Shown piece after piece: positions 24,297-33,377 of a stretch of 64,000 bases of DNA. Both the position numbers and the translations under genes were made by a program. The stretch's first letter is position 1; each line of letters opens with the position of its first letter. Location: the NCBI GenBank assembly GCA_964563545.1, contig CAZLXB010000002.1, positions 62,001-126,000 on the forward strand. Reading direction: 5' to 3'. The notes under the pieces are model-generated. The model saw only the letters and a program-made list of their open reading frames with translations. It did not search any database and was not told the DNA's origin. This stretch comes from Casp-actino8 sp964563545. Lineage in GTDB: Bacteria; Actinomycetota; Acidimicrobiia; Acidimicrobiales; Ilumatobacteraceae.

Positions 24297-25418
24297 TCAA
24301 CCTCCCGGATTGGCCGACAGATGGGCGAAACGTTCGGGCCGACGCTGATTCCGATACTCGACCACGATCGGCTCGAGATCGGACGGGCTCGCGCCGTGGA
24401 GGATCACCCCGTCGGCGCCGATGTCGAACTGGCCGTTGATCTTGGCCACGCATTCCTTCGGGCTGCCCGTGGCCGCAGCCGACAACCATTCGGCGGGAAT
24501 CAAGGGGGCGATGCGCTCGAGATCCTCGGTTGTGCCAACCGCATCGAAGGCGCCCCGAAAGCCGCGCACGAACTCATCGGCCCGGAATCGCGCGAGAACC
24601 GCAGGGTCCCAACCGTTGGTCTCGACCATCAGGTCGCCGTAGGCCTGGAGATAGGTCGCCAGACGGCCAACGGTCTTTTTCAGACGGATTGCCTCGGGGA
24701 TGTGATCCCCGATGGTCGCGAACACCGACCACACTCGAACCCGATCGGGATCCCTCCCGGCCTTCTCGGCCGACTCCTTCACGATCCTGACGCATCGGGC
24801 GAGGGTCTCGTCGGAGAAGAACGTGTGCAGGATCACGCAGTCGAAGGCCCGACCGGCCATGGCCAACGTGGACGGGCCGAAAGCCGAGACGCCGAGCGGA
24901 ATCGCTTCGTCGAAAAGGGGATCGAGCGCCAGCAGAGGATATTTCCCGACCGGGCCGTCATGACCGACGACGACCTCGCCTCTGAACAGACGCCTCATCA
25001 GGCCGGCGAAATCCTCCATCTGCGCCGTGGTGATCTTGGGTAATCCATAGGCCGAAAATAGCGGCGAGATACCCCGACCGAGTCCGAGACAAAAGCGTCC
25101 GTCGGTGAGACGGTGCATGGTGGTGGCGTAAGAAGCAGTCACCAAAGGATGGCGAGTGTTGTGATTGGTCACTCCCGTCGCAATCCCGATGGTTTCTGAG
25201 ACCGCACCCACGGCTCCCGAGAGCGTCACCGCCTCTTTGATGTTGAAACGTTCGGAGATGAAGGCCGAGCCGAGACCGAGGCGCTCGGCATCCTTCACCT
25301 CGCCGATGAGATCACGCGGGGAACGCGGCGCTCCGGCCAGGGTGTAGAAACCGAGTTCGTTCAACCGTTCCGTGGTGCCGACCATGGCCCGATCTTTGCC
25401 GATGACCGACCCCGTCAT
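24297..25418 (-). CDS. F420-dependent luciferase-like oxidoreductase
   Basis: TIM-barrel oxidoreductase of 373 residues. GFYTLAGAPRSP and LGLGRGISPLFSAYG match an actinobacterial subfamily of probable F420-dependent enzymes. The C-terminal DGVILHGASPSDLEPIV is also typical. A second Met at residue 12 is an alternative start. Its ATG directly follows the SDR stop (TGAATG), placing it in the same transcript as the SDR, hydrolases, P450 and carboxyltransferase. Confidence 0.88.
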   Translation of the reverse strand: MTGSVIGKDRAMVGTTERLNELGFYTLAGAPRSPRDLIGEVKDAERLGLGSAFISERFNIKEAVTLSGAVGAVSETIGIATGVTNHNTRHPLVTASYATTMHRLTDGRFCLGLGRGISPLFSAYGLPKITTAQMEDFAGLMRRLFRGEVVVGHDGPVGKYPLLALDPLFDEAIPLGVSAFGPSTLAMAGRAFDCVILHTFFSDETLARCVRIVKESAEKAGRDPDRVRVWSVFATIGDHIPEAIRLKKTVGRLATYLQAYGDLMVETNGWDPAVLARFRADEFVRGFRGAFDAVGTTEDLERIAPLIPAEWLSAAATGSPKECVAKINGQFDIGADGVILHGASPSDLEPIVVEYRNQRRPERFAHLSANPGG

Positions 25419-26348
25419 TCAGCCCGACGGAGGCCGGAATCCGGAAAGCAGGTGACGCACGGCGCGCGATGAAAACGCCGTCACCGCCGAGGATGGTTCG
25501 GCGAAGAGATCCGTGTGATGTTCAGCGATCGCCTCCGGGGTCAGGGGTCGAGCTGCGAAACCGGACGCGAGCGAGATGCTGAGAGCGGCCTGCCAGCCGG
25601 CCCCCACGCAGAAGGTCTCACCATTGGCCGGGCAGTCCGCGTGACTGAGCCAGAGAACGAGGGGGGCCACCAAGGCGGGATCCAGCCAGGCGCCGAGCTC
25701 CTCGGACCACGGGATCGGCCCGAATGGCGTGCCCCGACGGGTCTTGGCATACGGAAGGACCACATTGGCTGAAATGCCCATCGACGCCCCCTCGCTCGCC
25801 ATGCCGCGCGTGAGGCCGATCACGCCCATCTTGGCCATCGCGTAGACCGTTCCGTCCGGAACTCCCCCGAGAGCGGCACCGGACGAGACGTTGACGAATC
25901 GTCCTCCCCTGTTCGCCTTCATCCAGCGCCACGCCGGCCGCGACACATTGAGAGCTCCACGCAATTGGGTGTCGATCAAGGCGTCGATGCCGTCCTCGGG
26001 GAAGTCGTCAAAAGCGGCCATCCGAACTTGTCCAGCGTTGTTGACGACGATGTCGACGCGACCGAAGTTGTCGAGAGCGCACTCGATGATCGATCGGCCG
26101 CCTTCGGGGGTGGCGATCGTGTCGTGGTTGGCCACCGCCCGACCCCCGCCGGCACGAATCGAGCTCACCACCTCATCGGCTGGATTGACATCCGGCGCCT
26201 TGGCCAATCCGTCGGTGTCGGAGATCCCGACACCGAGATCGTTCACGACGACCGATGCACCACGCGCCGCGAAGGCCAGTGCGTACTCGCGACCGAGGTT
26301 CCGGCCCGCGCCGGTCACGACCACGGTTTTGCCGGCGAAATCGATCAT
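25419..26348 (-). CDS. short-chain dehydrogenase (MFE-2 hydroxyacyl-CoA type)
   Basis: NAD(P)-dependent SDR of 309 residues. Cofactor motif VVTGAGRNLGREYA, structural NNAGQ, catalytic Ser in VNVSSGAA and YAMAK (Tyr-x-x-x-Lys). The VVVNDLG strand resembles the dehydrogenase domain of multifunctional beta-oxidation enzymes, suggesting a 3-hydroxyacyl-CoA or steroid-type substrate. Its start overlaps the upstream hydrolase stop (ATGA). Confidence 0.9.
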   Translation of the reverse strand: MIDFAGKTVVVTGAGRNLGREYALAFAARGASVVVNDLGVGISDTDGLAKAPDVNPADEVVSSIRAGGGRAVANHDTIATPEGGRSIIECALDNFGRVDIVVNNAGQVRMAAFDDFPEDGIDALIDTQLRGALNVSRPAWRWMKANRGGRFVNVSSGAALGGVPDGTVYAMAKMGVIGLTRGMASEGASMGISANVVLPYAKTRRGTPFGPIPWSEELGAWLDPALVAPLVLWLSHADCPANGETFCVGAGWQAALSISLASGFAARPLTPEAIAEHHTDLFAEPSSAVTAFSSRAVRHLLSGFRPPSG

Positions 26349-27139
26349 CGAACAAGTGTGGCAGATCCGCCTTCGAGAAACCTCGTGGCGTCGGCCAACG
26401 CGTGCGGATCCTGCACGAAGAACATGTGACCGCCGACGTATTCGCGGTAGGTCGCTCCGTCGATCGCCTTCGCGATATTCATCCCGTTGGCCGCCGGTGC
26501 GATGCCGTCAAACGATCCGGACATCACCAAGGTCTCGGCTCGAACCGCTTCCAGGCGATCACTCACATCGTGACCTCGGCGAGCCTCCATCTGCTGCCGC
26601 TCACCGTCGTGGACGGGACGATCCTCGATCGACTGATAGATCAGTGCTCGCAAGGATGGATGTTCGTTCAAGTACTCGGGGGTGAAACGGGTGTCGGTCA
26701 GGATCGGCATACGTCGACGTTTCTCGGCGATCGGAACATCGAGGAACTCGTGCAGCGGATACGAACTACCGAGGTGACCGCCGGCCGACGTGCACATCAG
26801 GACGAGACGACGCACCCGCGCATTCGCCGTGCAGGCGAGTTCGAGGGCGACCATTCCCCCAAAACTCACACCGATCACATCGAAGGTCGGCCACCCGAGC
26901 TCGTCGGCCACGACGAGCGCGTCGGCGGCAAAATCGGCCATCGTTGGCACATCTCCGCCGTCGGAGGTTCCGATGCCGCGATAGTCGTGGGCGACCACTT
27001 CGGCCACCGAACCAAAGGATTCCCACAGGAGACGCGAACGCTCCATCGTCGAGGCCGAACCGTTGAGAAAGATCGTCGGCGAGCCACTCCCGCTTCGCTC
27101 ATACGACAGGCGTCGGCCTGCGATGTCGACATGTGCCAC
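26345..27139 (-). CDS. alpha/beta hydrolase, first gene of P450 operon
   Basis: Serine hydrolase of about 264 residues. Nucleophile elbow GVSFGGMVALE, oxyanion strand IFLNGSAST, acid near VMSGSFDGIAP and catalytic His in VGGHMFF. Start choice is uncertain: GTG codons occur at 27139, 27148 and 27181. I prefer 27139, since GATAGT lies 7 bases before it and the next residues (VAHVDIAGRRLSYE) start a normal first strand. It is divergent from the VOC-cupin gene. Confidence 0.85.
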   Translation of the reverse strand: MAHVDIAGRRLSYERSGSGSPTIFLNGSASTMERSRLLWESFGSVAEVVAHDYRGIGTSDGGDVPTMADFAADALVVADELGWPTFDVIGVSFGGMVALELACTANARVRRLVLMCTSAGGHLGSSYPLHEFLDVPIAEKRRRMPILTDTRFTPEYLNEHPSLRALIYQSIEDRPVHDGERQQMEARRGHDVSDRLEAVRAETLVMSGSFDGIAPAANGMNIAKAIDGATYREYVGGHMFFVQDPHALADATRFLEGGSATLVR

Positions 27140-27200
27140 GAGTCCCACTATCGCAGACTTCGCCTCGGCTCTCGGGCACACGATCTTGAATCTGCCTGAC

Positions 27201-27206
27201 TACATT
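27201..27206 (+). promoter_or_regulatory. -10 hexamer of VOC-cupin gene (leaderless)
   Basis: TACATT, 7 bases before the GTG at 27214, in the 74-bp divergent spacer shared with the P450 operon. Confidence 0.4.
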
Positions 27207-27213
27207 CGTTCCG

Positions 27214-28260
27214 GTGAAGCAGGAATCCGAGGTCCTGGATGGTGGAGTCGTGATCCCGACTCGCGATTTCGATGCGTCGTTCGCGTTCTACATCGGCCTT
27301 GGACTCAAAGTCGAGCAGATCTTTCCGGCCGACTCCCCGCGGCGGGCGACTCTGGTCGGTGCGGGCCTTCGCCTGCATCTCGAACAGGGCCCAACGGCGT
27401 CGAACAACCTCCGGTTCCGTACGTCCTCTCCGGTTCCCTCGACCCTCGTGGCCCCCGAGGGAACGCTTGTCGACTTCGTGCCCATGGTCGACGTCGTCGC
27501 CCGACCCGAACTGCGGTCGACACTCTCGATCACCGGGCCCGCCGAGGGTTGGCATGCCGGGCGGGCCGGGATGCTGTATCGAGATCTCGTGCCCGATCGA
27601 CAGGGCGACTGCGTCATCGCCTCCCACATCAGAATTCCCACCGGTGGGCCGGTTCCTGATTACGTGCATTTTCACGAAGTCGGATTCCAGCTCATCTTCT
27701 GCCATCGTGGATGGGTCGAGGTCGTCTACGAAGGACAAGGCGAGCCCTTCGTTCTGGAAGCGGGCGACTGCGTGATTCAGCCGCCGACGATTCGCCATCG
27801 GGTTCTCCGTAGTTCCGACGAAATGCATGTCGTCGAGGTCGGTTATCCGGCCGAACACGTCACTAAGGCCGACCCTACGACCACCCTCCCCTCGGCGGCC
27901 CTTCCCCCCGAGCACGAGTGGGACGGTCAACGGTTCATTCGTTTTCGGTCGTCATCAGCAACATGGGCCCACGCCGGCTCCGTGCTCGTGGCCGATACCG
28001 GCGTTCGCGCCGCCACCTCTGGTCGCGCCGATGTCCGAGTGATCCACGGCGAGAATCTCGGCACGTGGGAGTCGGAGCCCACTCCGGAGCGAGTGTTCCG
28101 AATGCTCTTCGTGCTCGAAGGATCGGCGAATCTTACGATCAGCGATCACTCCTTCGTCGCACCCGAATCGACCACCACGACCGTACCGGTCGGTTGCACC
28201 GCGAGAGCACAGATGACCGCCGAGACCCGTCTCCTCTTCGTCGAGGTCGCCACCGACTGA
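27214..28260 (+). CDS. VOC-cupin fusion protein
   Basis: Three-part protein of 348 residues. Residues ~8-90 look like a glyoxalase/VOC half-domain (GGVVIPTRDFDASFAFYIGLGLKV and a HLEQGP strand). Residues ~120-220 are a cupin with the metal-type signature HFHEVGFQLIFCHRG...GD and IRHRV. A second cupin-like half follows (~240-345). Both folds host metal-dependent lyases, isomerases and dioxygenases, and two such modules in one chain are unusual. The GTG start is supported by the -10 at 27201-27206. The function is not recognisable. Confidence 0.75.
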   Translation: MKQESEVLDGGVVIPTRDFDASFAFYIGLGLKVEQIFPADSPRRATLVGAGLRLHLEQGPTASNNLRFRTSSPVPSTLVAPEGTLVDFVPMVDVVARPELRSTLSITGPAEGWHAGRAGMLYRDLVPDRQGDCVIASHIRIPTGGPVPDYVHFHEVGFQLIFCHRGWVEVVYEGQGEPFVLEAGDCVIQPPTIRHRVLRSSDEMHVVEVGYPAEHVTKADPTTTLPSAALPPEHEWDGQRFIRFRSSSATWAHAGSVLVADTGVRAATSGRADVRVIHGENLGTWESEPTPERVFRMLFVLEGSANLTISDHSFVAPESTTTTVPVGCTARAQMTAETRLLFVEVATD

Positions 28261-28264
28261 GTCT

Positions 28265-30532
28265 CTACTGCCGACCCATCGCAGCCCGCGCCTCGGCTCG
28301 AGCGACGTCGGCATCGTGTTTGGGGCTCACGAGCCGTATCTCGAGCCGATCGAGTTCGCCCTCGAAGTGATAACCGTCGCGTCGATCCGAATAGGCCAAG
28401 GCGACCGGCGAGCCGTGGTCGTACCCGATCGACGGCCCGACCGAACTCATGGTTCTCATGACGAAGGGAAGACTCAATGTCCCACACGGTTGGTCGTCGA
28501 TCAGGAGACCGACTTCGCCCGTCTTGCCTTCACGGCGGAATCGAACCGACAGACGATGAGGACCTTCTCCGACCTTGACCGTCGACTCGACGATGTGATG
28601 CTCGCCGAAGAGGTTGTAATCGAACACGAGTCGTCCACCATCGACGAAGACCGACAGGCCGGAGTTCTCGGTTCCACTCGCGTAGATCACTCCTCCGTCA
28701 CCGGCCGCCACGACGACATCCGCATCGAGGTCCCAGCTACGGCCGCCGATCATCGCCGACGCCTGGGCCGGAAGCGGTGACATCGGTGGGCGGTAGACGT
28801 ACGTCCGGCTGAGTGGATGCGGCGAATTGTCGGCGAACGGAACGCCCATCAGTTCGAGACCACGGTCGTCGAGCGGAAGAACCCCCTCTCGCTCGGCTTC
28901 GCTCCACCATTGCTCGATCATTCGTTGGAGGCGCTCGGGCTCGGCGGCGGACAGATCTTTCACTTCCGATCGGTCGTTGCGCAGGTCGTAGAGCTCCCAC
29001 ACGTCGTCGTCGAACGACACCCCAGGGGTGTGTCGCGTCACAGCCTTCCAGCCATCCAAATAGATCGCCCGGTGGCCGTGCATCTCGTAGTACTGAACGT
29101 TCTTCTTCGTCGGCGCATCGGCCGAGTCGAAGCTGTACCGCATGGAAACGCCAGTCACCGGCATCTGCTCGAGACCCCTGAACGTCGCGGGGGCCTCGAT
29201 TCCCAGAATTTCATAGATGGTCGGCACCACATCGTTGACGTGGTGGAACTGGTCGCGAATCTCGCCGCGTGCGGTGATTCCCCGCGGCCAGCGAACGATG
29301 AAGGGCACGTGGATACCACCCTCATGGGTGTTCTGCTTGTACCACTTGAAGGGAGCGTTTCCCGCCTGTGCCCATCCCCACGGGTAATTGCTGTGCGAGT
29401 GCGGTCCGCCGATCTCGTCGATACGGTGAATCGCCTCGTCGGGCGTCTCGATCAGGAAGTTGAAGAACTTCATCTCGTGCAGAACGCCAAAGGGCCCTCC
29501 CTCCTGACTCGCGCCGTTGTCAGCGAGTAGGACGACCATCGTGTCGTCGGCCAGATCGAGTCGCTCGAGCGCCGCCATCAGACGTCCGATCTGGACGTCG
29601 GTGTGATCGAGAAACGCGGCGTAGGCCTCCTGCAAGCGGCACGCCAGACGCTTCTGATTTTCGGATAGATCTTCCCATGCTTCGACACCGGGATTGCGGG
29701 GTGCGAGTTGGGTGTCGGCCGGAATCACGCCGAGTTGCTTTTGCCGTTCGAACCAGCGCTCTCGGATCACGTCCCAGCCTTCGTCGAAGGCGCCCCGATA
29801 CTTCTGCAGATACGACTCGGGGGCCTGATGGGGCGCGTGAGTCGCCCCGAAGGCGAGGTACATGAAGAACGGTCGATCCGGGCGGACTCCGACGGAATCG
29901 TGAACGAACTCGACCGCTTTGTCGACCAGATCCTCCGACAAGTGGTAGCCCTCGTCGGGACGGGCCGGAGGTTCGATCCAGTGATTGTCGTAGACGAGTT
30001 CGGGATGGAACTGGTCGGTCTCTCCGTCGAGAAACCCGTAGAACCGATCGAAACCCCGCTGAAGTGGCCACTGATCGAAGGGTCCGGCGGCCGAGCAATC
30101 CGCCATCGGGCAGAGGTGCCACTTCCCGAGGGCGAACGTCGCATATCCCCTGTCTCGGAGAACTTCGGCCACTGTGGCCGCGTGGTTCGATATATGGCCG
30201 CGCATGTGAGGAAAGCCCGAATTGAAATTGGAGATCGAGCGCATGCCGACGGCGTGGTGATTGCGGCCGGTCAGGAGAGCGGCTCGGGTCGGCGAACACA
30301 CTGGGGTCACGTGGAAGTTGGTGAAACGGAGACCTTGACCGGCAAGGCGATCGATGTTCGGCGTGTCGATCGTCGATCCGTAACAACCGAGGTGCGAGAA
30401 ACCCATGTCGTCGAACAGAATGACGATCACATTCGGAGCATCGGCGCCCGGGTGAGGTCGGGTCGGCCACGCCGGCTCCGACTCCGCGAGAGTGCGACCG
30501 ATCCGACCGCGAAACCCTTCGTAATCCTTCAC
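28265..30532 (-). CDS. arylsulfatase (type I)
   Basis: Large sulfatase of 755 residues. The metal Asp pair is at LFDDMGFSH (D41, D42) and the formylglycine motif is CSPTR (C79-R83), followed by AALLTGRNHH. GKWHL and DNGAS add active-site residues. The C-terminal ~200 residues form a beta-rich segment with LSVRFRREGKTGEVGLLIDD, typical of long atsA-like arylsulfatases. No signal peptide is seen. The GTG at 30532 is chosen because GAGGGGG lies about five bases upstream; longer starts would cover the divergent promoter. Confidence 0.92.
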   Translation of the reverse strand: MKDYEGFRGRIGRTLAESEPAWPTRPHPGADAPNVIVILFDDMGFSHLGCYGSTIDTPNIDRLAGQGLRFTNFHVTPVCSPTRAALLTGRNHHAVGMRSISNFNSGFPHMRGHISNHAATVAEVLRDRGYATFALGKWHLCPMADCSAAGPFDQWPLQRGFDRFYGFLDGETDQFHPELVYDNHWIEPPARPDEGYHLSEDLVDKAVEFVHDSVGVRPDRPFFMYLAFGATHAPHQAPESYLQKYRGAFDEGWDVIRERWFERQKQLGVIPADTQLAPRNPGVEAWEDLSENQKRLACRLQEAYAAFLDHTDVQIGRLMAALERLDLADDTMVVLLADNGASQEGGPFGVLHEMKFFNFLIETPDEAIHRIDEIGGPHSHSNYPWGWAQAGNAPFKWYKQNTHEGGIHVPFIVRWPRGITARGEIRDQFHHVNDVVPTIYEILGIEAPATFRGLEQMPVTGVSMRYSFDSADAPTKKNVQYYEMHGHRAIYLDGWKAVTRHTPGVSFDDDVWELYDLRNDRSEVKDLSAAEPERLQRMIEQWWSEAEREGVLPLDDRGLELMGVPFADNSPHPLSRTYVYRPPMSPLPAQASAMIGGRSWDLDADVVVAAGDGGVIYASGTENSGLSVFVDGGRLVFDYNLFGEHHIVESTVKVGEGPHRLSVRFRREGKTGEVGLLIDDQPCGTLSLPFVMRTMSSVGPSIGYDHGSPVALAYSDRRDGYHFEGELDRLEIRLVSPKHDADVARAEARAAMGRQ

Positions 30533-30563
30533 CAGAGCCCCCTCGTGCGCGTGACGACCCCTT

Positions 30564-30591
30564 GGACAATAGTGTCCCTGTCCCTTACCCT
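30564..30591 (+). promoter_or_regulatory. divergent-promoter palindrome and -10 hexamer
   Basis: GGACAATAGTGTCC (30564-30577) is a 14-bp inverted repeat with one mismatched pair, in the 66-bp spacer between the arylsulfatase and the SDR. TACCCT (30586-30591) lies 7 bases before the SDR ATG at 30599 and would be its leaderless -10. The palindrome could bind a TetR-like regulator of both genes. Confidence 0.4.
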
Positions 30592-30598
30592 CGGTCCC

Positions 30599-31342
30599 AT
30601 GACCACATCGCGACCCGTCGCCATCGTTGCCAACGCCCGGTTCTATGTCGGTCCCGACTTGTGTCGCCATCTGGCGCGGCGCGGATTCGACATCGTGACC
30701 GGGGATGCCAAGTCCGAACTCGTGCAAGAGATCGAGGCGCTCGGCGTGTCATGCACGTCGATCGAGGGAGGTTCCAAGATCGAGCACGCGGCGGCCAATC
30801 AACTCCTGGTTGCCGAGGCCCTGCGTCGGCACGGGCGAGTCGACTCGGCCGTCATGTTCTCGGGAGACATCGTGACCGGCTCCTTCTTGAAGTCGAGCCT
30901 CGACGATCTGAACAAGGTCGTGAACGGTTGCCTCGAGGCGCCGTTCCATTTCATGCAGGCCGTGATACCTCCGATGATCGAAGCCGGTTCCGGACAGGTG
31001 CTCATCATGACGAGCGCAGCTGGCGTTCGACCCGTGCCCGGTGTTCCGTTGTATTCGGCCGTCCGAGCCGGTGCCACGATGCTCGTCAAGAACGTCGCCG
31101 AAGAGGTCGCCCCACACGGGGTTCAGGTGAACGCCGTCGGAACGAACAACATGGATTTCCCGGCTTTCCTGAAGGCCAGTGGTGCGACCGATCCGACCGT
31201 GCGGGCCAAGATCGAGTCCCGAGTTCCGATGCGGCGACTTGGAACCTTGGACGAATGCGCCGCTTTCTGCATGGCCTTCCTCGATGGTTCGAGCCGTTTC
31301 ATGACCGGCCAGTTCGTCGCTTACGCCGGCGGTCTGCCCTGA
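30599..31342 (+). CDS. divergent SDR-family protein
   Basis: Rossmann-fold protein of 247 residues, recognisable as SDR by IMTSAAG, VPLYSAVRAG and NAVGTNN. The glycine-rich cofactor motif is lost (VAIVANARFYVG), the NNAG motif reads MFSGD, and the catalytic Lys of YxxxK is Arg (YSAVR). It may use an altered mechanism or be non-catalytic. The ATG at 30599 is supported by the TACCCT hexamer; an upstream extension would overlap the arylsulfatase. The acyl-CoA dehydrogenase follows 15 bp downstream. Confidence 0.78.
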   Translation: MTTSRPVAIVANARFYVGPDLCRHLARRGFDIVTGDAKSELVQEIEALGVSCTSIEGGSKIEHAAANQLLVAEALRRHGRVDSAVMFSGDIVTGSFLKSSLDDLNKVVNGCLEAPFHFMQAVIPPMIEAGSGQVLIMTSAAGVRPVPGVPLYSAVRAGATMLVKNVAEEVAPHGVQVNAVGTNNMDFPAFLKASGATDPTVRAKIESRVPMRRLGTLDECAAFCMAFLDGSSRFMTGQFVAYAGGLP

Positions 31343-31345
31343 GGC

Positions 31346-31351
31346 CATAAT
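31346..31351 (+). promoter_or_regulatory. -10 hexamer of acyl-CoA dehydrogenase gene
   Basis: CATAAT, five of six bases of the consensus TATAAT, 6 bases before the ATG at 31358. It would give a leaderless transcript starting between the SDR stop and the dehydrogenase. Confidence 0.4.
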
Positions 31352-31357
31352 CAATTC

Positions 31358-32506
31358 ATGGCGCGAAATCTCTACGACGACGATCACCTCGCGTTCGGCG
31401 AGAGTTTTCGGAACTTCATCGCCAAGGAGATCACACCTGACTATCTCCGCTGGGAAGAAGAGGGCATCGCCCCGCGCGACTTGTACTCCAAAGCCGGTGC
31501 GAGTGGCTTCCTCGGCATGGCGATACCAGAGGAGTACGGCGGGGGTGGAAGCAACGATTTCCGATTCAACGCGATCCTCGGCGAGGAACTCGCTCTCGCT
31601 GGAATCGGCGGGGCGGGCAACGGAATCACCCTCCACAACGACATCACGACTCCGTACTTCACCGACATCTGCAACGAGGAACAAAAAAAGCGCTGGCTAC
31701 CTGGAATCGCCGACGGAACCCTCATCACGGCCATCGCCATGACCGAGCCGGGGACCGGTAGCGATCTCGCGAGTATCGCCACCACTGCTCGGCGGGACGG
31801 GGATCGCTACATCCTCAACGGATCGAAGACCTTCATCACCAACGGGATCAACAGCGATCTCGTGATCGTGGCCGCCAAGACCGATCCGAATCAGCGGCAC
31901 ACCGGCATGTCGCTCCTCGTCGTCGAGCGGGGCATGGCCGGTTTCGAACGAGGGCGCAACCTCGACAAGATCGGCCAGACGAGCGCCGACACCGCCGAGT
32001 TGTTCTTCAACGACGTGGAGGTTCCCGTCGAGAATCGCCTCGGTGACGAAGGCCGAGCGTTCCATTACCTCACGGGCAATCTGGCCCAAGAGCGCCTGTC
32101 GATCGCCCTCGCCAGTCTGGCCTCGGCGCGGGCGTGTGTGAACTGGACCCTCGAGTACGTGAAGGAACGCCGAGCGTTCGGCACCACCATCGGATCGTTC
32201 CAGAACACCAAGTTCGTCCTTGCCGAGCAGAAGACCGAAGTGGATGTGGCCCAGGCGTTCGTCGATGCCAGCATCCTCGCCCTCAACGCCGGCCAGCTCT
32301 CGGCGGCCGAGGCGGCGGCGGCCAAATATTGGTGCACCGAGCTCCTGAAGAGAGTCGCCGACAAGTGCCTGCAGTTGTTCGGAGGGTACGGATACATGCG
32401 CGAGTACCCGATCGCCCGCGCCTATGCCGACGCCCGCATCACCACGATCTATGGCGGGACGACCGAAGTGATGAAGAGCATCATCGCCAAGGACATGGGG
32501 CTCTGA
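31358..32506 (+). CDS. acyl-CoA dehydrogenase
   Basis: FAD-dependent alpha,beta-desaturase of acyl-CoA thioesters, 382 residues. N-terminal helical domain with PEEYGGGG, FAD and substrate strand MTEPGTGSDLA, and the C-terminal LFGGYGYMREYPIARAYAD block. The base E370 is in IYGGTTEVM. The family includes short, medium and branched-chain members; specificity cannot be read here. It is followed 3 bp later by an SDR, suggesting joint beta-oxidation-like steps. Confidence 0.94.
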   Translation: MARNLYDDDHLAFGESFRNFIAKEITPDYLRWEEEGIAPRDLYSKAGASGFLGMAIPEEYGGGGSNDFRFNAILGEELALAGIGGAGNGITLHNDITTPYFTDICNEEQKKRWLPGIADGTLITAIAMTEPGTGSDLASIATTARRDGDRYILNGSKTFITNGINSDLVIVAAKTDPNQRHTGMSLLVVERGMAGFERGRNLDKIGQTSADTAELFFNDVEVPVENRLGDEGRAFHYLTGNLAQERLSIALASLASARACVNWTLEYVKERRAFGTTIGSFQNTKFVLAEQKTEVDVAQAFVDASILALNAGQLSAAEAAAAKYWCTELLKRVADKCLQLFGGYGYMREYPIARAYADARITTIYGGTTEVMKSIIAKDMGL

Positions 32507-32509
32507 CCC

Positions 32510-33358
32510 GTGCCGGTCGCACTGATCACCGGGTCGGCAGTCGGATTCGGACGCGGCCTGGCCCGGGTGTTCGGTCGCTCGGGATTCTCACTCGTTCTCG
32601 TGGACATCCGCGACGAGTTGGAGGAATGCGTCGCCGAGCTGACCGAGTTCGGCATCGATGTGCTCGCCATTCGAGGTGACGTGACCGACGACGATCTCCT
32701 TCGATCGGTGGTCGACGAAGCTTTGTCCACCTTCGGCTCGATCGACCTCCTCCTCAACAACGCCGGACAGGTGCGATTCACCCCGATCGATCAGCCGCTC
32801 GACACCGCAGTGTCCCATCTGGAGGACCTGTGGCGCATCAACACCCGTGCCCCTTTCGTCCTCGGTCGGCTGGTGATCCCACACATGATCGCGGCCGGGT
32901 CCGGACACATCGTCAATATCGCGACGGACCACATCCACACCTGCGGATTCCCGGTCGCCTTGTCCCACGAGGGGGCCGAAGACTGCGCTTGGTCCGATGC
33001 ACCCCGGCGGCCGCTCGGACCGGGACCATTCGACGCCTACGACGCGTCCAAGTGGGCACTCAATGGTTTCACGCAGACCTGGGCCCACGAACTGCGCAAG
33101 TACGGCATCCGCGTCAACAACATCTGCCTCGGAGCCACCGACAGCGAAATGATGCGCGAAGCAGTGCTCGTGGCCCGCGGACGACCGGCCACTCAGCGTG
33201 AGATCGACTCGTGGATGCCGACCGAAGAGGTCGCCGACATCGTTCGACAACTTCACGACGAGGGACCCACCGGTCGAACGGGTGACAATGTCGGAATTTG
33301 GCTCGGGCATCCGATCGTGCTTCCACCTGCGCACCCGGTCTTGGGACGACCCGTCTGA
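32510..33358 (+). CDS. short-chain dehydrogenase/reductase
   Basis: Complete SDR of 282 residues with the cofactor motif LITGSAVGFGRGLA, NNAGQ, VNIATDH and YDASK catalytic site. An insert after the Ser strand (HTCGFPVALSHEG...) widens the substrate loop. The GTG at 32510 lies 3 bases after the acyl-CoA dehydrogenase stop, so it is in the same transcript. Likely oxidises a hydroxy intermediate of the cluster's substrate. Confidence 0.88.
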   Translation: MPVALITGSAVGFGRGLARVFGRSGFSLVLVDIRDELEECVAELTEFGIDVLAIRGDVTDDDLLRSVVDEALSTFGSIDLLLNNAGQVRFTPIDQPLDTAVSHLEDLWRINTRAPFVLGRLVIPHMIAAGSGHIVNIATDHIHTCGFPVALSHEGAEDCAWSDAPRRPLGPGPFDAYDASKWALNGFTQTWAHELRKYGIRVNNICLGATDSEMMREAVLVARGRPATQREIDSWMPTEEVADIVRQLHDEGPTGRTGDNVGIWLGHPIVLPPAHPVLGRPV

Positions 33359-33365
33359 TCGGCCG

Positions 33366-33371
33366 TAAAGT
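33366..33371 (+). promoter_or_regulatory. -10 hexamer of Rieske oxygenase gene (leaderless)
   Basis: TAAAGT, 6 bases before the ATG at 33378. It has the same hexamer and spacing as the promoter of the carbamoylase operon at 7017-7022. Confidence 0.45.
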
Positions 33372-33377
33372 GACGCC

